Source of the DNA: Microbacterium sp. EST19A
GTDB lineage: Bacteria; Actinomycetota; Actinomycetes; Actinomycetales; Microbacteriaceae
Length of the DNA stretch: 64,000 bases
Assembly: GCF_019969685.1 (NCBI RefSeq)
Contig: NZ_JAHXYZ010000002.1
Location: 992,001-1,056,000 of the forward strand
Reading direction: 5' to 3'
Shown here: piece by piece, positions 45,455 to 54,785 of the stretch
How the letters are laid out: every line of letters begins with the position of its first letter
Numbering within the stretch: position 1 is the first letter of the stretch
Made by a program: the position numbers and the translations under genes
The notes under the pieces: model-generated
The model's database searches: none
Told to the model about the DNA's origin: nothing
What the model saw: only the letters and a program-made list of their open reading frames with translations

Positions 45455-45490
45455 GACGCGCCGCTCCTCGTCTGCGGGGAGCGGCGCGTC
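45455..45490. terminator. 13-base-pair hairpin between convergent genes
   Basis: GACGCGCCGCTCC and GGAGCGGCGCGTC form a perfect stem with a ten-base loop between the convergent oxidoreductase and Gls24-like genes. An uninterrupted run of 11 G follows at 45500-45510. Confidence 0.75.
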
Positions 45491-45499
45491 GAGTGCCTC

Positions 45500-45510
45500 G
45501 GGGGGGGGGG
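45500..45510 (+). repeat. Run of 11 G
   Basis: An uninterrupted G11 tract lies one base before the stop codon of the minus-strand Gls24-like gene and ten bases after the convergent terminator. It is outside both coding regions. Confidence 0.9.
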
Positions 45511-45511
45511 A

Positions 45512-45895
45512 TCAGGCGGCTTCGCGGGACTGCACGTACACGACGGTCAGCGTGATGCTCTCTCGCACCAGCCCCTCCGCGCGCAGGAGTGTGTCGATCG
45601 CCGCATACGCCGAATGGAGAACAGCAGACGCGTGCGAGTGCACGTCGAGTCCGAGCGATGCCTCCACGGCGATACCGCCGTCGCCCGATGCGACGGACAC
45701 GATCGGCTCATCTTCTCTGCCCGTGCCGAGGGCGGCAGCTCCCGCGCGCAGCAGATTCGAGATCAACGACCCGGACCGATAGACGTTCCGCACGCCCGCC
45801 GTTCCGCGTACGACCGCCTCGATCTGCGCGGCCAGCGCGGTGCGCGCCTCGGATGTCATCTCCGGTTCCGGGATCACCGCTGCCGCTCCGTCCAT
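45512..45895 (-). CDS. Small Asp23/Gls24-like protein
   Basis: A 127-residue protein with the alternating helix-strand pattern of Gls24 proteins (AGVRNVYRSGS near residue 35; IVSVASGDGGIAVEASLGLD near 65; ESITLTVVYVQS at the end). Family members coat the inner membrane or respond to envelope stress in Gram-positives. It overlaps the preceding gene by 22 bases and is the last gene of a sigma-factor operon. Sequence divergence makes the family call moderate. Confidence 0.65.
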   Translation of the reverse strand: MDGAAAVIPEPEMTSEARTALAAQIEAVVRGTAGVRNVYRSGSLISNLLRAGAAALGTGREDEPIVSVASGDGGIAVEASLGLDVHSHASAVLHSAYAAIDTLLRAEGLVRESITLTVVYVQSREAA

Positions 45896-46497
45896 GACGC
45901 CACCTCCTGGATGTCTCTGATCACGATGTCGATCGCGACGATGTTGAGTTCGGTGAGGCTGCTCAGGCGCTCTCCCACCTCCGCGCGGAGACGATCCGCG
46001 AGGCTCGGGATCGGCTCACCGTGGAACACGTTCGCCTCGATCTCGACGCGGATCGGTGCCGCGGGCACAGCCACGTCGCCGTCGAGCCGGCATCGTCCGA
46101 CGAGCACGCCGGGAACGGCGTTCTCTGCCGAACGGATGATGCCCCGTACCGCACCCTCGGTGATCGCGAGATCGACGTCCGGGTCCGGTGACTCGAACGG
46201 GATCCTCCGTCCTGCGCGCGCGTCGAGCGCGATGCCGCTGAGGATGCGGTCGACCCAGTTCTCGTCCGCCTCGGGGGCCGCTGCGGTGTCCGCGACCATC
46301 AGCTCGTCGCCGAGGCCTCGCAGCCTCTCGAGAGCGTCGAGGGCCAACTGGCACCCGGGCGATTCCTCGATCGACCGTTCCACGGGCTGACGGCCTGATT
46401 CGAGGTAGTCGGTCAGCTCTTCGAGTGTGTGTCCATCGAGATCGGTCGGTTCGAGACCGAGCGAGCGATGCAGGGAGTCTTCGTGTTCGTCGGTCAT
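45874..46497 (-). CDS. Gls24-like protein with an N-terminal helical domain
   Basis: The ATG at 46497 overlaps the sigma-factor stop. Of 207 residues, the first 85 are acidic and helical (DGHTLEELTDYLESGRQPVE, then SPGCQLALDALERL), a layout seen in regulatory or anti-sigma-like N-termini. Residues about 105-200 follow the Asp23/Gls24 pattern (ITEGAVRGIIRSAENAVPGV; VEIEANVFHGEPIP; LNIVAIDIVIRDI). Coupled translation with the sigma factor suggests that it may control it, but no zinc-binding anti-sigma motif is present. Confidence 0.65.
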   Translation of the reverse strand: MTDEHEDSLHRSLGLEPTDLDGHTLEELTDYLESGRQPVERSIEESPGCQLALDALERLRGLGDELMVADTAAAPEADENWVDRILSGIALDARAGRRIPFESPDPDVDLAITEGAVRGIIRSAENAVPGVLVGRCRLDGDVAVPAAPIRVEIEANVFHGEPIPSLADRLRAEVGERLSSLTELNIVAIDIVIRDIQEVASWTERQR

Positions 46498-47060
46498 CGC
46501 CACTCCTCCATCCGTACGATCATGTATTTCCTCGCGCGAGCGAGCAGGCCGCGCGCCGTCGTCGCCGGGATGCCGAGTTCTTCGGCGATCTCGTCGTACG
46601 AGTAACCGCCCATCTCCCGGAGGACCCAGCACTCGCGCTGAGCGTCGGGCAGTTCACGCAAGGCGGCACCGAGCGCCGCGACCCCGGCCCGCGCCTCGAC
46701 GATCTCGGCGGGCGACGAGTTCGAGGGGGCGGGACTGTCGAAGTCATCGATGTCGAGCACCGGGCGGAGTGCCCGGATGCGGTCGACGGCCTTGCGGCTG
46801 ACGATCCTCATCAGCCAGCTCTTCACCTTGGACGGATCCTCCAGTTCGGAGAATCGCCGCCAGGCTGTGACGAACGCCTCCTGCACGACATCGTCGACGT
46901 CGGCCGAGCCGTTGAGCATCCGCTGCGTGTACGCGCGCATCATCGGTGTGTACCTGCGCACGAGGACCGCGAACGCGTCGACGTCGCCGTCCATCGCGCG
47001 ACCGGCGACGATGCGGTCGTCCGCATAGTCCAGCGCTCGCCGAAACCGTTCGTCTTCCAT
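46494..47060 (-). CDS. ECF-type RNA polymerase sigma factor
   Basis: A 188-residue sigma-70 family protein with region 2 (DAFAVLVRRYTPMMRAY, DVDDVVQEAFVTAWRRF, SWLMRIVSRKAVDRIR) and region 4 (ALRELPDAQRECWVLREMGGYSYDEIAEELGIPATTARGLLARARK). It lacks extra C-terminal domains. It heads a minus-strand operon with two Gls24-like genes; another Asp23/Gls24 gene lies just upstream. A role in envelope-stress transcription is likely. The ATG at 47060 is preceded by GGGGAAGTGAG. Confidence 0.93.
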   Translation of the reverse strand: MEDERFRRALDYADDRIVAGRAMDGDVDAFAVLVRRYTPMMRAYTQRMLNGSADVDDVVQEAFVTAWRRFSELEDPSKVKSWLMRIVSRKAVDRIRALRPVLDIDDFDSPAPSNSSPAEIVEARAGVAALGAALRELPDAQRECWVLREMGGYSYDEIAEELGIPATTARGLLARARKYMIVRMEEWR

Positions 47061-47184
47061 CTGCTCACTTCCCCGTACTGATCCCCAAAGAGGTTCGGAA
47101 CGGACGCGCCCTTGGATCGGATCATCTCTCATCGATTCATGTGAATAGGGATTGACTCGCCGGAGCCCCTCCGTGTCGCCGCTT

Positions 47185-47637
47185 TCAGAGCACCCGCGCG
47201 TCGGATTCGACGACCTCGACCTCGACGTCGTCGGAGGACGGGATGTGCACGTCGTTGATGGTCACGTTGACCTCGGTGACCTCCAGGTTGACCAGCTCGA
47301 CCATGGCCTGGTGGATGGCGGCTCGCACACCGTCCGCCACCTTCTGGAGGGAGACGGGGTACTCGGCGACGATCGTCACGTCGACGGCGACCTGCGTCTC
47401 GCCGACCTCGACACGGATGCCCTGCGCGAGGTCGCTGGTGTTGAGTGCGTCGCGGATCGCTCCGACCATCCGGGCGGCCCCGCCGCCGAGGGCGTAGACG
47501 CCTTCGACGTCGCGCGCCGCTATTCCCGCGATCTTCGCGACGACGGCGTCTTCGATGATCGTGGTGCCCGTCGCGATGCCCGGGGTGGTCGCCACGACGG
47601 GGGTCTGCTGGGGGGTGCCGCTTGTCACATTCGCCAC
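47185..47637 (-). CDS. Asp23/Gls24 family envelope stress response protein
   Basis: The GTG at 47637, with AAGGAG upstream, gives 150 residues. The Asp23 core is clear: TTIIEDAVVAKIAGIAARDVEGVYALGGG near residue 25, VGETQVAVDVTIVAEYPVSLQKVADGVR near residue 80 and LEVTEVNVTINDVHIP near residue 125. Staphylococcal Asp23 is an abundant membrane-anchored protein linked to cell-wall homeostasis. A gap of 124 bases separates it from the sigma-factor operon in the same direction. Confidence 0.93.
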   Translation of the reverse strand: MANVTSGTPQQTPVVATTPGIATGTTIIEDAVVAKIAGIAARDVEGVYALGGGAARMVGAIRDALNTSDLAQGIRVEVGETQVAVDVTIVAEYPVSLQKVADGVRAAIHQAMVELVNLEVTEVNVTINDVHIPSSDDVEVEVVESDARVL

Positions 47638-47765
47638 GGTGGCTCCTTCATCGCTTGTCCGCCTCCGTTGGGGGGACGGGTCGCACTTCGTCGACACCAC
47701 TAAGACGGATGCCGGAGGCGAAACGTCACAAAGTCGTGGAAGTTCGTCCCGGCGCGAGATCTCAC

Positions 47766-47800
47766 AGTGCACTCCAAGGTTCACAGTGCAAAGTTGCACT
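47766..47800 (+). promoter_or_regulatory. Candidate TetR operator
   Basis: AGTGCAA-AG-TTGCACT (47785-47800) is a perfect inverted repeat ending two bases before the likely ATG of the TetR gene. A related AGTGCACT (47766-47773) lies 19 bases upstream. The position suggests self-repression together with the downstream exporter gene. Confidence 0.75.
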
Positions 47801-47802
47801 CT

Positions 47803-48414
47803 ATGGAGCAAGGTGCAGATTCATTGCGAGAGCAGCGCAAGCGCGAGACCTCGCGCGCGCTCACGAGGGCCGCTCGGCGACTCACGGCGGAGAAGGGCTT
47901 CGCCGGCTTCACCGTCGAGGAGCTGTGCGCCGAGGTCGGAGTGTCGCGCCGCACATTCTTCAACTACTTCGAGAGCAAGGAGAACGCGGTGTTCGGCGCC
48001 GCCACGATCGACTCGCGGCAGGAAGCACTCGAAGCGGCGTTCCTCGCCGACCGGGGTCCGCTGCTCGACGACTTCATCCGGCTGACCATCCTCCGCTTCG
48101 GACTCTTCAACCCTCTGGAAGATGCCGCCGAGCTCTTCGCCGTGATCGAGCAGGAGCCGCGGCTGCTGAAGGCGGCGTTCGAGCATCTCGCGAAGAACGA
48201 GCGCCGTGACACCGAGCTGATCGCGCGGCGGATGGGCGAGACCGCCGACGCCGAGCTGCACGCCGAGGTCATGGTGCACTCCGTGGGCGCGCTGGTGCGA
48301 CTGTCCATGGATCAGCTGCTCCACCACCACTCGACCGACTCGTTCGAGGCGCTCATCACCCGGCGCCTCGAGATCGCCCGTTCCGTCTACGCACCGACAC
48401 AGAAAGCCGATTGA
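47803..48414 (+). CDS. TetR family transcriptional regulator
   Basis: The ATG at 47803 gives 203 residues (a GTG at 47767 would add 12 and run through the operator). The N-terminal helix-turn-helix reads LTAEKGFAGFTVEELCAEVGVSRRTFFNYFESKENAV. The C-terminal helical domain would bind the inducer. The MFS exporter gene starts at the next base after the stop, so the pair is one transcript, a common arrangement for drug-responsive repressors. Confidence 0.92.
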   Translation: MEQGADSLREQRKRETSRALTRAARRLTAEKGFAGFTVEELCAEVGVSRRTFFNYFESKENAVFGAATIDSRQEALEAAFLADRGPLLDDFIRLTILRFGLFNPLEDAAELFAVIEQEPRLLKAAFEHLAKNERRDTELIARRMGETADAELHAEVMVHSVGALVRLSMDQLLHHHSTDSFEALITRRLEIARSVYAPTQKAD

Positions 48415-50115
<1,701 letters not shown>

Positions 50116-50122
50116 CCCGCGG

Positions 50123-50287
50123 TCAGGGGAGGTCGGAGACGTCCACCTCGTCGTCGTCTTCCGTCGACCCCTGGTCATCGACCGGGGAGGAAGGGTCGGG
50201 GTCGTGATCGGTGGTCACGAAGTCCGGGTCGGCGCCGAGCGCGTCGACCTCGGGCCGGTCATCGGGAGTGCTCTGCGGGTCTGACAT
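50123..50287 (-). CDS. Small, very acidic protein, unknown
   Basis: The ATG at 50287 (site GGAGAAAG upstream) gives 54 residues, nearly all Asp, Glu, Pro, Ser, Thr and Val, with no aromatic residues except one Phe. It is likely unfolded. Similar tiny acidic proteins occur widely in Microbacteriaceae without known role (inference from composition). It is divergent from a small plus-strand gene, and an unusual inverted repeat lies between them. Confidence 0.5.
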   Translation of the reverse strand: MSDPQSTPDDRPEVDALGADPDFVTTDHDPDPSSPVDDQGSTEDDDEVDVSDLP

Positions 50288-50352
50288 GGTCTTTCTCCGA
50301 TCGGTGGGCGGGATGGAGGGCCAGTCTCGCCCGCAGAGCGTGGAGACCGGAA

Positions 50353-50418
50353 CCCCTTGACAGGGCGCTCCGGATCCGTGGGCCGTGCGCGGCATCCGCT
50401 CGTGATCCTGTCAAGGGG
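50353..50418. repeat. 12-base inverted repeat with TTGACA on both strands
   Basis: CCCCTTGACAGG (50353-50364) and its exact reverse complement CCTGTCAAGGGG (50407-50418) flank a 42-base spacer. Each arm contains the consensus -35 hexamer TTGACA, facing the other. It lies between two divergent small genes. Confidence 0.8.
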
Positions 50419-50467
50419 CTACCCTCCGGCCGGGTCTCGCGTCATTCTTCAGACTGAGGACAGGAGA

Positions 50468-50770
50468 ATGATGGAGCAGGAGTCAGACCCACGATTCGTA
50501 CTGATCCGGGTCAGTGCGGAGGCATGGGTGATCCACGATCTGCACTACCCCGACGGGGATCACCGCCGCGTGGTGTGTCGCATCTTCGAGGACACCCCGG
50601 CCGACGTCGAGGTGCGATGGCTGCGCGATCTCCCGCTCGCTCCCCGCTACCCCTCGGTCGACGATGTGCTCGAATCCGTGAAGCTCTTCCAGAATGCGCG
50701 CCGCGCCACGCGGCCGATCCCGATCGCGCACCGTCCGCCGCCGCAGCCCGGACGCCGCGAGCGGCGCTGA
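50468..50770 (+). CDS. Hypothetical protein of 100 residues
   Basis: The reading frame can start at ATG 50468 or at the next codon, ATG 50471; GAGGA and AGGAG lie just upstream. The product has a beta-rich first half (FVLIRVSAEAWVIHDLHYPDGDHRRVVCRIFE) and a basic, proline- and arginine-rich tail. No family is recognised. Its position opposite the acidic small protein, across a paired -35 inverted repeat, suggests a shared control region. Confidence 0.65.
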   Translation: MMEQESDPRFVLIRVSAEAWVIHDLHYPDGDHRRVVCRIFEDTPADVEVRWLRDLPLAPRYPSVDDVLESVKLFQNARRATRPIPIAHRPPPQPGRRERR

Positions 50771-50818
50771 GCAGTACGCGGCGCTGAATCTCGTGAGCGC
50801 TGAGCAGTCTGTGAGCGC

Positions 50819-51532
50819 TCAGGAGTTGCTCGAGCTGCCCGAGCGATCGGGCAGATAGGGCTCGATCGCGGCCGCGAGCTTCGCCGGAGTCATCGACTGC
50901 AGCCAGATCCGGCCCGGGCCGTGGATCTCCGCGAGGAACAGCGAGTCGCCGAAGAACTTGTTCTTGATGCCCTTGATCGACGTGAACTGCAGGTCCATGC
51001 TCGCGTCGAACATCGCGAGATGGCCGGGGTGGATGAGCAGCGACTGCCCCGCCGCCAGGGTGTACTCCGTGATCTCTCCGGCGAGCTGCACCCACGCGGT
51101 GCCTGTACCGGTGAGCTTCTGGAACACCACGCCTGCGCCACCGAAGATCCCGGCGCCGAGCTTCTTCTGCAGCCCGACCGAGACCTCGACGTCGGCCGTG
51201 CTCGCCGTGTACGAGCCGGCCTGCACCATGAACTGGTCCGCCGCGTCGATGTCCATCTGACGGATGGTTCCGGGCAGCTGCGCGGCGAACGCGACCAGGC
51301 CGCCCTGGGCCGGGGCCGTGTACTCGGTGAGGAAGAGCTGCGCGCCACCCAGCACCCGTTTCAGGCCGCTCATGAAGCCGCCCTGCCCTCCCGTCCCGTG
51401 CACGGTCGACGTGTCCAGAGCGAACCCCGGAGACATCCAGGCGACGTCGCCGCCCTCCGCCACGATCCTCTCCCCCGCCTCCAGTGTGACTTCGAGGACG
51501 GGCATGGTCGTTCCTGAGATGGATGACTTCAT
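50819..51532 (-). CDS. AIM24 family protein (TIGR00266-like)
   Basis: A 237-residue beta-rich protein: VTLEAGERIVAEGGDVAWMSPG near the start, GGFMSGLKRVLGGAQLFLTEYTA near residue 52, and FFGDSLFLAEIHGPGRIWLQSMTPAKLA near the end. This is the pattern of the AIM24 family, named after a yeast mitochondrial protein; bacterial members have no settled function. No signal or membrane segment is seen. The gene stands alone, convergent with the small gene to its left. Confidence 0.9.
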   Translation of the reverse strand: MKSSISGTTMPVLEVTLEAGERIVAEGGDVAWMSPGFALDTSTVHGTGGQGGFMSGLKRVLGGAQLFLTEYTAPAQGGLVAFAAQLPGTIRQMDIDAADQFMVQAGSYTASTADVEVSVGLQKKLGAGIFGGAGVVFQKLTGTGTAWVQLAGEITEYTLAAGQSLLIHPGHLAMFDASMDLQFTSIKGIKNKFFGDSLFLAEIHGPGRIWLQSMTPAKLAAAIEPYLPDRSGSSSNS

Positions 51533-51572
51533 GGCTCCGAAGATAGACGCGATGGCGGCTCGGCGCCAGGGC

Positions 51573-52613
51573 TCAGGACCGCCCTGCCTGCTCGGGCCAG
51601 TCCGTGACGACGACCTTGCCGATCGTCTGCGAGGCTTCGACGATCTCGTGCGCCCGGCGCAGGGTCTCGGCGTCGAGCGGGGTGAGGTGCTCGGTCATCG
51701 TGGTGCGGATCACGCCGGCATCGATCAGCTCCGCCACCTGCTCCAGCAGCTCGTGCTGGTAGTCGTCGGCCGGGTCGGTCACCGGACGGGTGAACATGAG
51801 CTCCCAGTGCCAGGTGACGCTCTTCGACTTCAGTGCGTCGATGCTGCCGCCGGTCTCGTCGATCGAGACGACTTCGCCGCGCGGGCGGATGACGTCTGCG
51901 ATGGCACGGACGTTGCCCGGCGTGAACGACGTGAAGACGTAGTCGACGCCGTGCGGGGCGAGCTTCGCCACCTCCTCGGCGAAGTCTCGACCGACGACGT
52001 GGTCGGCGCCCATCTGCGCGACCCACTCGGCCGACTCCTTCCGAGAGGCCACCGCGATCACGGTCAGCTTCGTGAGCGCCTTGGCGAGCTGGATGATCAG
52101 GGATCCGACGCCTCCGGCCGCGCCGATCACGAGCAGGGTTCCCTCGCTCCGATCGTCGAGGCGCAGCTTGTCGAACAGCGCCTCCCAGGCGGTGATCGCC
52201 GTCAGCGGGAGGGCGGCGGCCTCGGCCGTGGAGAGCGAGTGCGGAGCGTGGCCGACGATGTTCTCGTTGACGAGGTGGTACCGGCTGTTCGTGCCCGGAC
52301 GATCGATCTGCCCCGCGTAGAACACCCGGTCGCCCACGGCGAAGCGGGTGGCCTGGTCGCCGAGACGGACGACCACGCCGGCGGCGTCGTAGCCCAGGAT
52401 GCGCTGTTCACCCGACGTGGGCGCTCCCGCGCGCACCTTCACGTCGACCGGGTTGATCGAGACGCCCTCGACCTCGACCAGCAGGTCTCGGCCCATCGGC
52501 GACGGGACCGGGAGCGACAGGTCGGTGAGCGACTCGGGGTCGGAGACGGGGCGCCGGCCACGGGCGCCGATCGCGGGCATGCGGTCAGGGAGGGAGGTGT
52601 TGTCGTTTGCCAT
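51573..52613 (-). CDS. Zinc-type alcohol dehydrogenase-like (quinone reductase-type) oxidoreductase
   Basis: The ATG at 52613 gives 346 residues of the medium-chain dehydrogenase fold: VEVEGVSINPVDVKVRAG near residue 48, GYDAAGVVVRLGD, then LLVIGAAGGVGSLIIQLAK as cofactor site near residue 155. The zinc-binding cysteines of true alcohol dehydrogenases are absent, so it fits the zinc-free quinone oxidoreductase-like branch. It is divergent from an HxlR gene, whose product probably represses it. Confidence 0.92.
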   Translation of the reverse strand: MANDNTSLPDRMPAIGARGRRPVSDPESLTDLSLPVPSPMGRDLLVEVEGVSINPVDVKVRAGAPTSGEQRILGYDAAGVVVRLGDQATRFAVGDRVFYAGQIDRPGTNSRYHLVNENIVGHAPHSLSTAEAAALPLTAITAWEALFDKLRLDDRSEGTLLVIGAAGGVGSLIIQLAKALTKLTVIAVASRKESAEWVAQMGADHVVGRDFAEEVAKLAPHGVDYVFTSFTPGNVRAIADVIRPRGEVVSIDETGGSIDALKSKSVTWHWELMFTRPVTDPADDYQHELLEQVAELIDAGVIRTTMTEHLTPLDAETLRRAHEIVEASQTIGKVVVTDWPEQAGRS

Positions 52614-52660
52614 GTCCGTCACGCTATCCGAAGACCCCTAGTTACCCGCAAGCGCCCCAA

Positions 52661-52675
52661 GTATCTAAGAGATAC
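52661..52675. promoter_or_regulatory. Candidate operator of the second HxlR regulator
   Basis: GTATCT-AAG-AGATAC is a perfect inverted repeat located ten bases before the HxlR start and 48 bases upstream of the divergent dehydrogenase start. Confidence 0.65.
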
Positions 52676-52684
52676 CATGGACGG

Positions 52685-53050
52685 ATGCTGACCGAGACCG
52701 CTTGCCGTGTCGATGCTCCTCACGACGTCTATGACGCGCAGTGCCCCTGCCGCGGCGTGCTCGACCTGCTCGCCGACAAGTGGAGCGCCCTCGTGATCGG
52801 AGCGCTCAGCGACGGACCGCAGCGCTTCGGGGAGCTCAAGACCCGCCTGCAGGGCATCAGCCCCAAGGTGCTGACCGCGACGCTGCGACGTCTCGAGGCG
52901 CGAGCGCTGCTGGTGCGCACCGTCTTCGCCGAGGTGCCCGTCCGGGTGGAGTACTCCCTCACCGAACTCGGCGTCGATGCCGAGAAGCCGCTGCGGGCGC
53001 TCCGCGGCTGGGTCGAGGCCAACATCGAGCGCTTCCCCGTCGCCGGCTGA
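52685..53050 (+). CDS. HxlR family transcriptional regulator
   Basis: A 121-residue winged-helix protein: CPCRGVLDLLADKWSALVIGALSDGPQRFGELKTRLQGISPKVLTATLRRLEARALL and VEYSLTELG. It has three cysteines before the DNA-binding domain (at about residues 7, 20 and 22), two of them in a Cys-Pro-Cys motif, consistent with redox sensing. It is divergent from the quinone reductase-like gene. With the pair at 44.1-45.4 kb, this window holds two HxlR-oxidoreductase modules. Confidence 0.92.
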   Translation: MLTETACRVDAPHDVYDAQCPCRGVLDLLADKWSALVIGALSDGPQRFGELKTRLQGISPKVLTATLRRLEARALLVRTVFAEVPVRVEYSLTELGVDAEKPLRALRGWVEANIERFPVAG

Positions 53051-53083
53051 GAGCCGGATCCCCCGGCTGCGCTCGCGCCGGCG

Positions 53084-54028
53084 CTACGCGTCGACGACGA
53101 GTCTCGGCGAGATCGAGCGTGACACGCACGGGTAGATCGTCATCGAATCGTCCGAGCTGTTGAGCGAGTCGCGGTGCTCCGGTTCGCCCTCGAGCACGGT
53201 GAGCGCACACGATCCGCAGACACCCCGCAGGCACGATCCCTCAACGGGAACCCCGGAGCCCTGGAGCGCCTCGAGCATCGATCGCGCCGCCGGGACCTCC
53301 ACGGTGATGTCCGAGCGCGTGCAGACCACGGAGAACACCTCGTTCGGGCGATGCTCACGCGGTTTCGGTTCGAACCGCTCGACGTGGATGCTGCTGCCTT
53401 CGGGCAGAACCCCGCTCGCCTCCGTGAGGGCATCGATGAAGCCCTGCGGACCGCACGCGTAGACCGCGGTACCGGGTTCCACCTGCGCGAGAAGAGCGGC
53501 GACATCCAATCGTCCGGCGTCGCCGCTGACGTGCGTCGTCGCCCGGTCGCCGAGTGCGGCGAGGTCATCGGCGAAGGCGATGTCGTCGCGCTGCCGGACG
53601 AGGTAGGTCATGCGCCAATCGGCATCCGTGGCAGCGAGGTGACGCGCCATCGAGAGGATCGGGGTGATGCCGATGCCGGCGGCCAAGAGCAGATACGACG
53701 ATGCCGGGGCGAGCGTGAACAGGTTGCGCGGCGGGCGCACCCACACGCGGCCGCCGACGCGCAGGAAGCCGTGGATGTAGTGCGAACCGCCGCGAGAGTA
53801 CTGCTCTCGGCGCACCGCGATCCGATACGACGAGACGTCCGCGGGGTCTCCGCAGAGGGAGTACTGGCGCTCATGCCGCGTGACGAGCTGCACGTCTATG
53901 TGCGAGCCGGGCTCCCAGGGGGGAAGCGGCGCACCGTCGGGCGCCTCGAGTCGGATGCTGACGATCGACGGGGTCTCCGTGATGATCTCGCGCACGACGA
54001 GCGCGGTCATCCCTGCACGCGAGCGCAT
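53084..54028 (-). CDS. PDR/VanB-type ferredoxin reductase (FMN/NAD/2Fe-2S)
   Basis: A 314-residue phthalate dioxygenase reductase-like protein. Flavin binding: RQYSLCGDPAD near residue 74; NAD binding: LLLAAGIGITPILSM near 133 and AVYACGPQGFIDAL near 210. The C-terminal [2Fe-2S] domain has CLRGVCGSC near residue 280 and a fourth Cys in TIYPCVSRS. Such reductases deliver electrons to an aromatic oxygenase or demethylase; none is visible here. The ATG follows the stop of the flavoprotein gene with no gap. Confidence 0.93.
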   Translation of the reverse strand: MRSRAGMTALVVREIITETPSIVSIRLEAPDGAPLPPWEPGSHIDVQLVTRHERQYSLCGDPADVSSYRIAVRREQYSRGGSHYIHGFLRVGGRVWVRPPRNLFTLAPASSYLLLAAGIGITPILSMARHLAATDADWRMTYLVRQRDDIAFADDLAALGDRATTHVSGDAGRLDVAALLAQVEPGTAVYACGPQGFIDALTEASGVLPEGSSIHVERFEPKPREHRPNEVFSVVCTRSDITVEVPAARSMLEALQGSGVPVEGSCLRGVCGSCALTVLEGEPEHRDSLNSSDDSMTIYPCVSRSISPRLVVDA

Positions 54029-54655
54029 TCAGTAGAGGGCCCGGTAGGCGTCGGACATGGCACCGTCGATGACGTCGCCCACCGTGGGATCCCAGCCGGA
54101 CATGCTCGCCCAGATCTGCCCGGAGCTGGGCACCTCAGCCGCGAGGTCCTGCATCTCGGGGTCCCAGAGTCCGGCCCGCAGCAACGCGCGGCCGCAGTGC
54201 AGGTAGACCTGCTCGGTGCGGATGACGATCGCGAGATCCGGGACCGCGTGGTCCTGTTCGAGCATGGCGAGCAGGGACGCGTCGTTCGTCACCGTCGCCG
54301 TGCCGTTGATCCGCAGAGTCTCCGTCATGCCGGGCACGAAGCACAGCAGGCCGACGTGGCCGTTGTCGAGGATGTTCGTCATCGAGTCGGCGATCTTGTT
54401 GCCCAGCCGGTCGGGGATCACGACGGTACGGGAGTCGAGGGCTCGGACGAAACCCGGGTAGTCACCGCGGGGAGAGCAGTCGCAGTTGCCCGCGGCATCC
54501 GATGTCGACAGGCAGCAGAACGGGGAGTGGGCCAGGAAGGTCAGGCAGTTCTCGTCGAGGAAGTCGGTGATCTTCTGCGTCGTCGGAGCCTCCGGCTCGC
54601 CGAGGATCGACCTCACGTACTCCTCGTCGACGGCGGCGAAGTCGAAGGTGTCCAT
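54029..54655 (-). CDS. Pyridoxamine 5'-phosphate oxidase-like FMN flavoprotein
   Basis: A 208-residue split-barrel protein of the PPOX type similar to the mycobacterial MSMEG_1061 group: FLAHSPFCCLSTSDAAGNCDCSPRGDYPGF near residue 40, VIPDRLGNKIADSMTNIL near residue 78 and GLLCFVPGMTETLRINGTA near 102. These bind FMN or F420; the reaction is unknown. Immediate adjacency to the ferredoxin reductase gene suggests that the two work together in redox chemistry. Several cysteines cluster near residues 47-61. Confidence 0.9.
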   Translation of the reverse strand: MDTFDFAAVDEEYVRSILGEPEAPTTQKITDFLDENCLTFLAHSPFCCLSTSDAAGNCDCSPRGDYPGFVRALDSRTVVIPDRLGNKIADSMTNILDNGHVGLLCFVPGMTETLRINGTATVTNDASLLAMLEQDHAVPDLAIVIRTEQVYLHCGRALLRAGLWDPEMQDLAAEVPSSGQIWASMSGWDPTVGDVIDGAMSDAYRALY

Positions 54656-54785
54656 GCTTCGACGCTAGCCGAGCACGTGGATGCCGTCAGCGTCACGGTG
54701 GCACAGCATCAGGGGCTCTGCCTGTGTCAGGAGCACAGCGATGGTCTTCCGTGAGAAGCGCGGCCTGACGACATAGGTTGGGTGG

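Noticed and set aside
50795..50820. Hairpin GAGCGCT/AGCGCTC between convergent genes as a terminator
   Set aside because: Short stem, 12-base loop and overlap with a stop codon; too weak beside the clear hairpins elsewhere.
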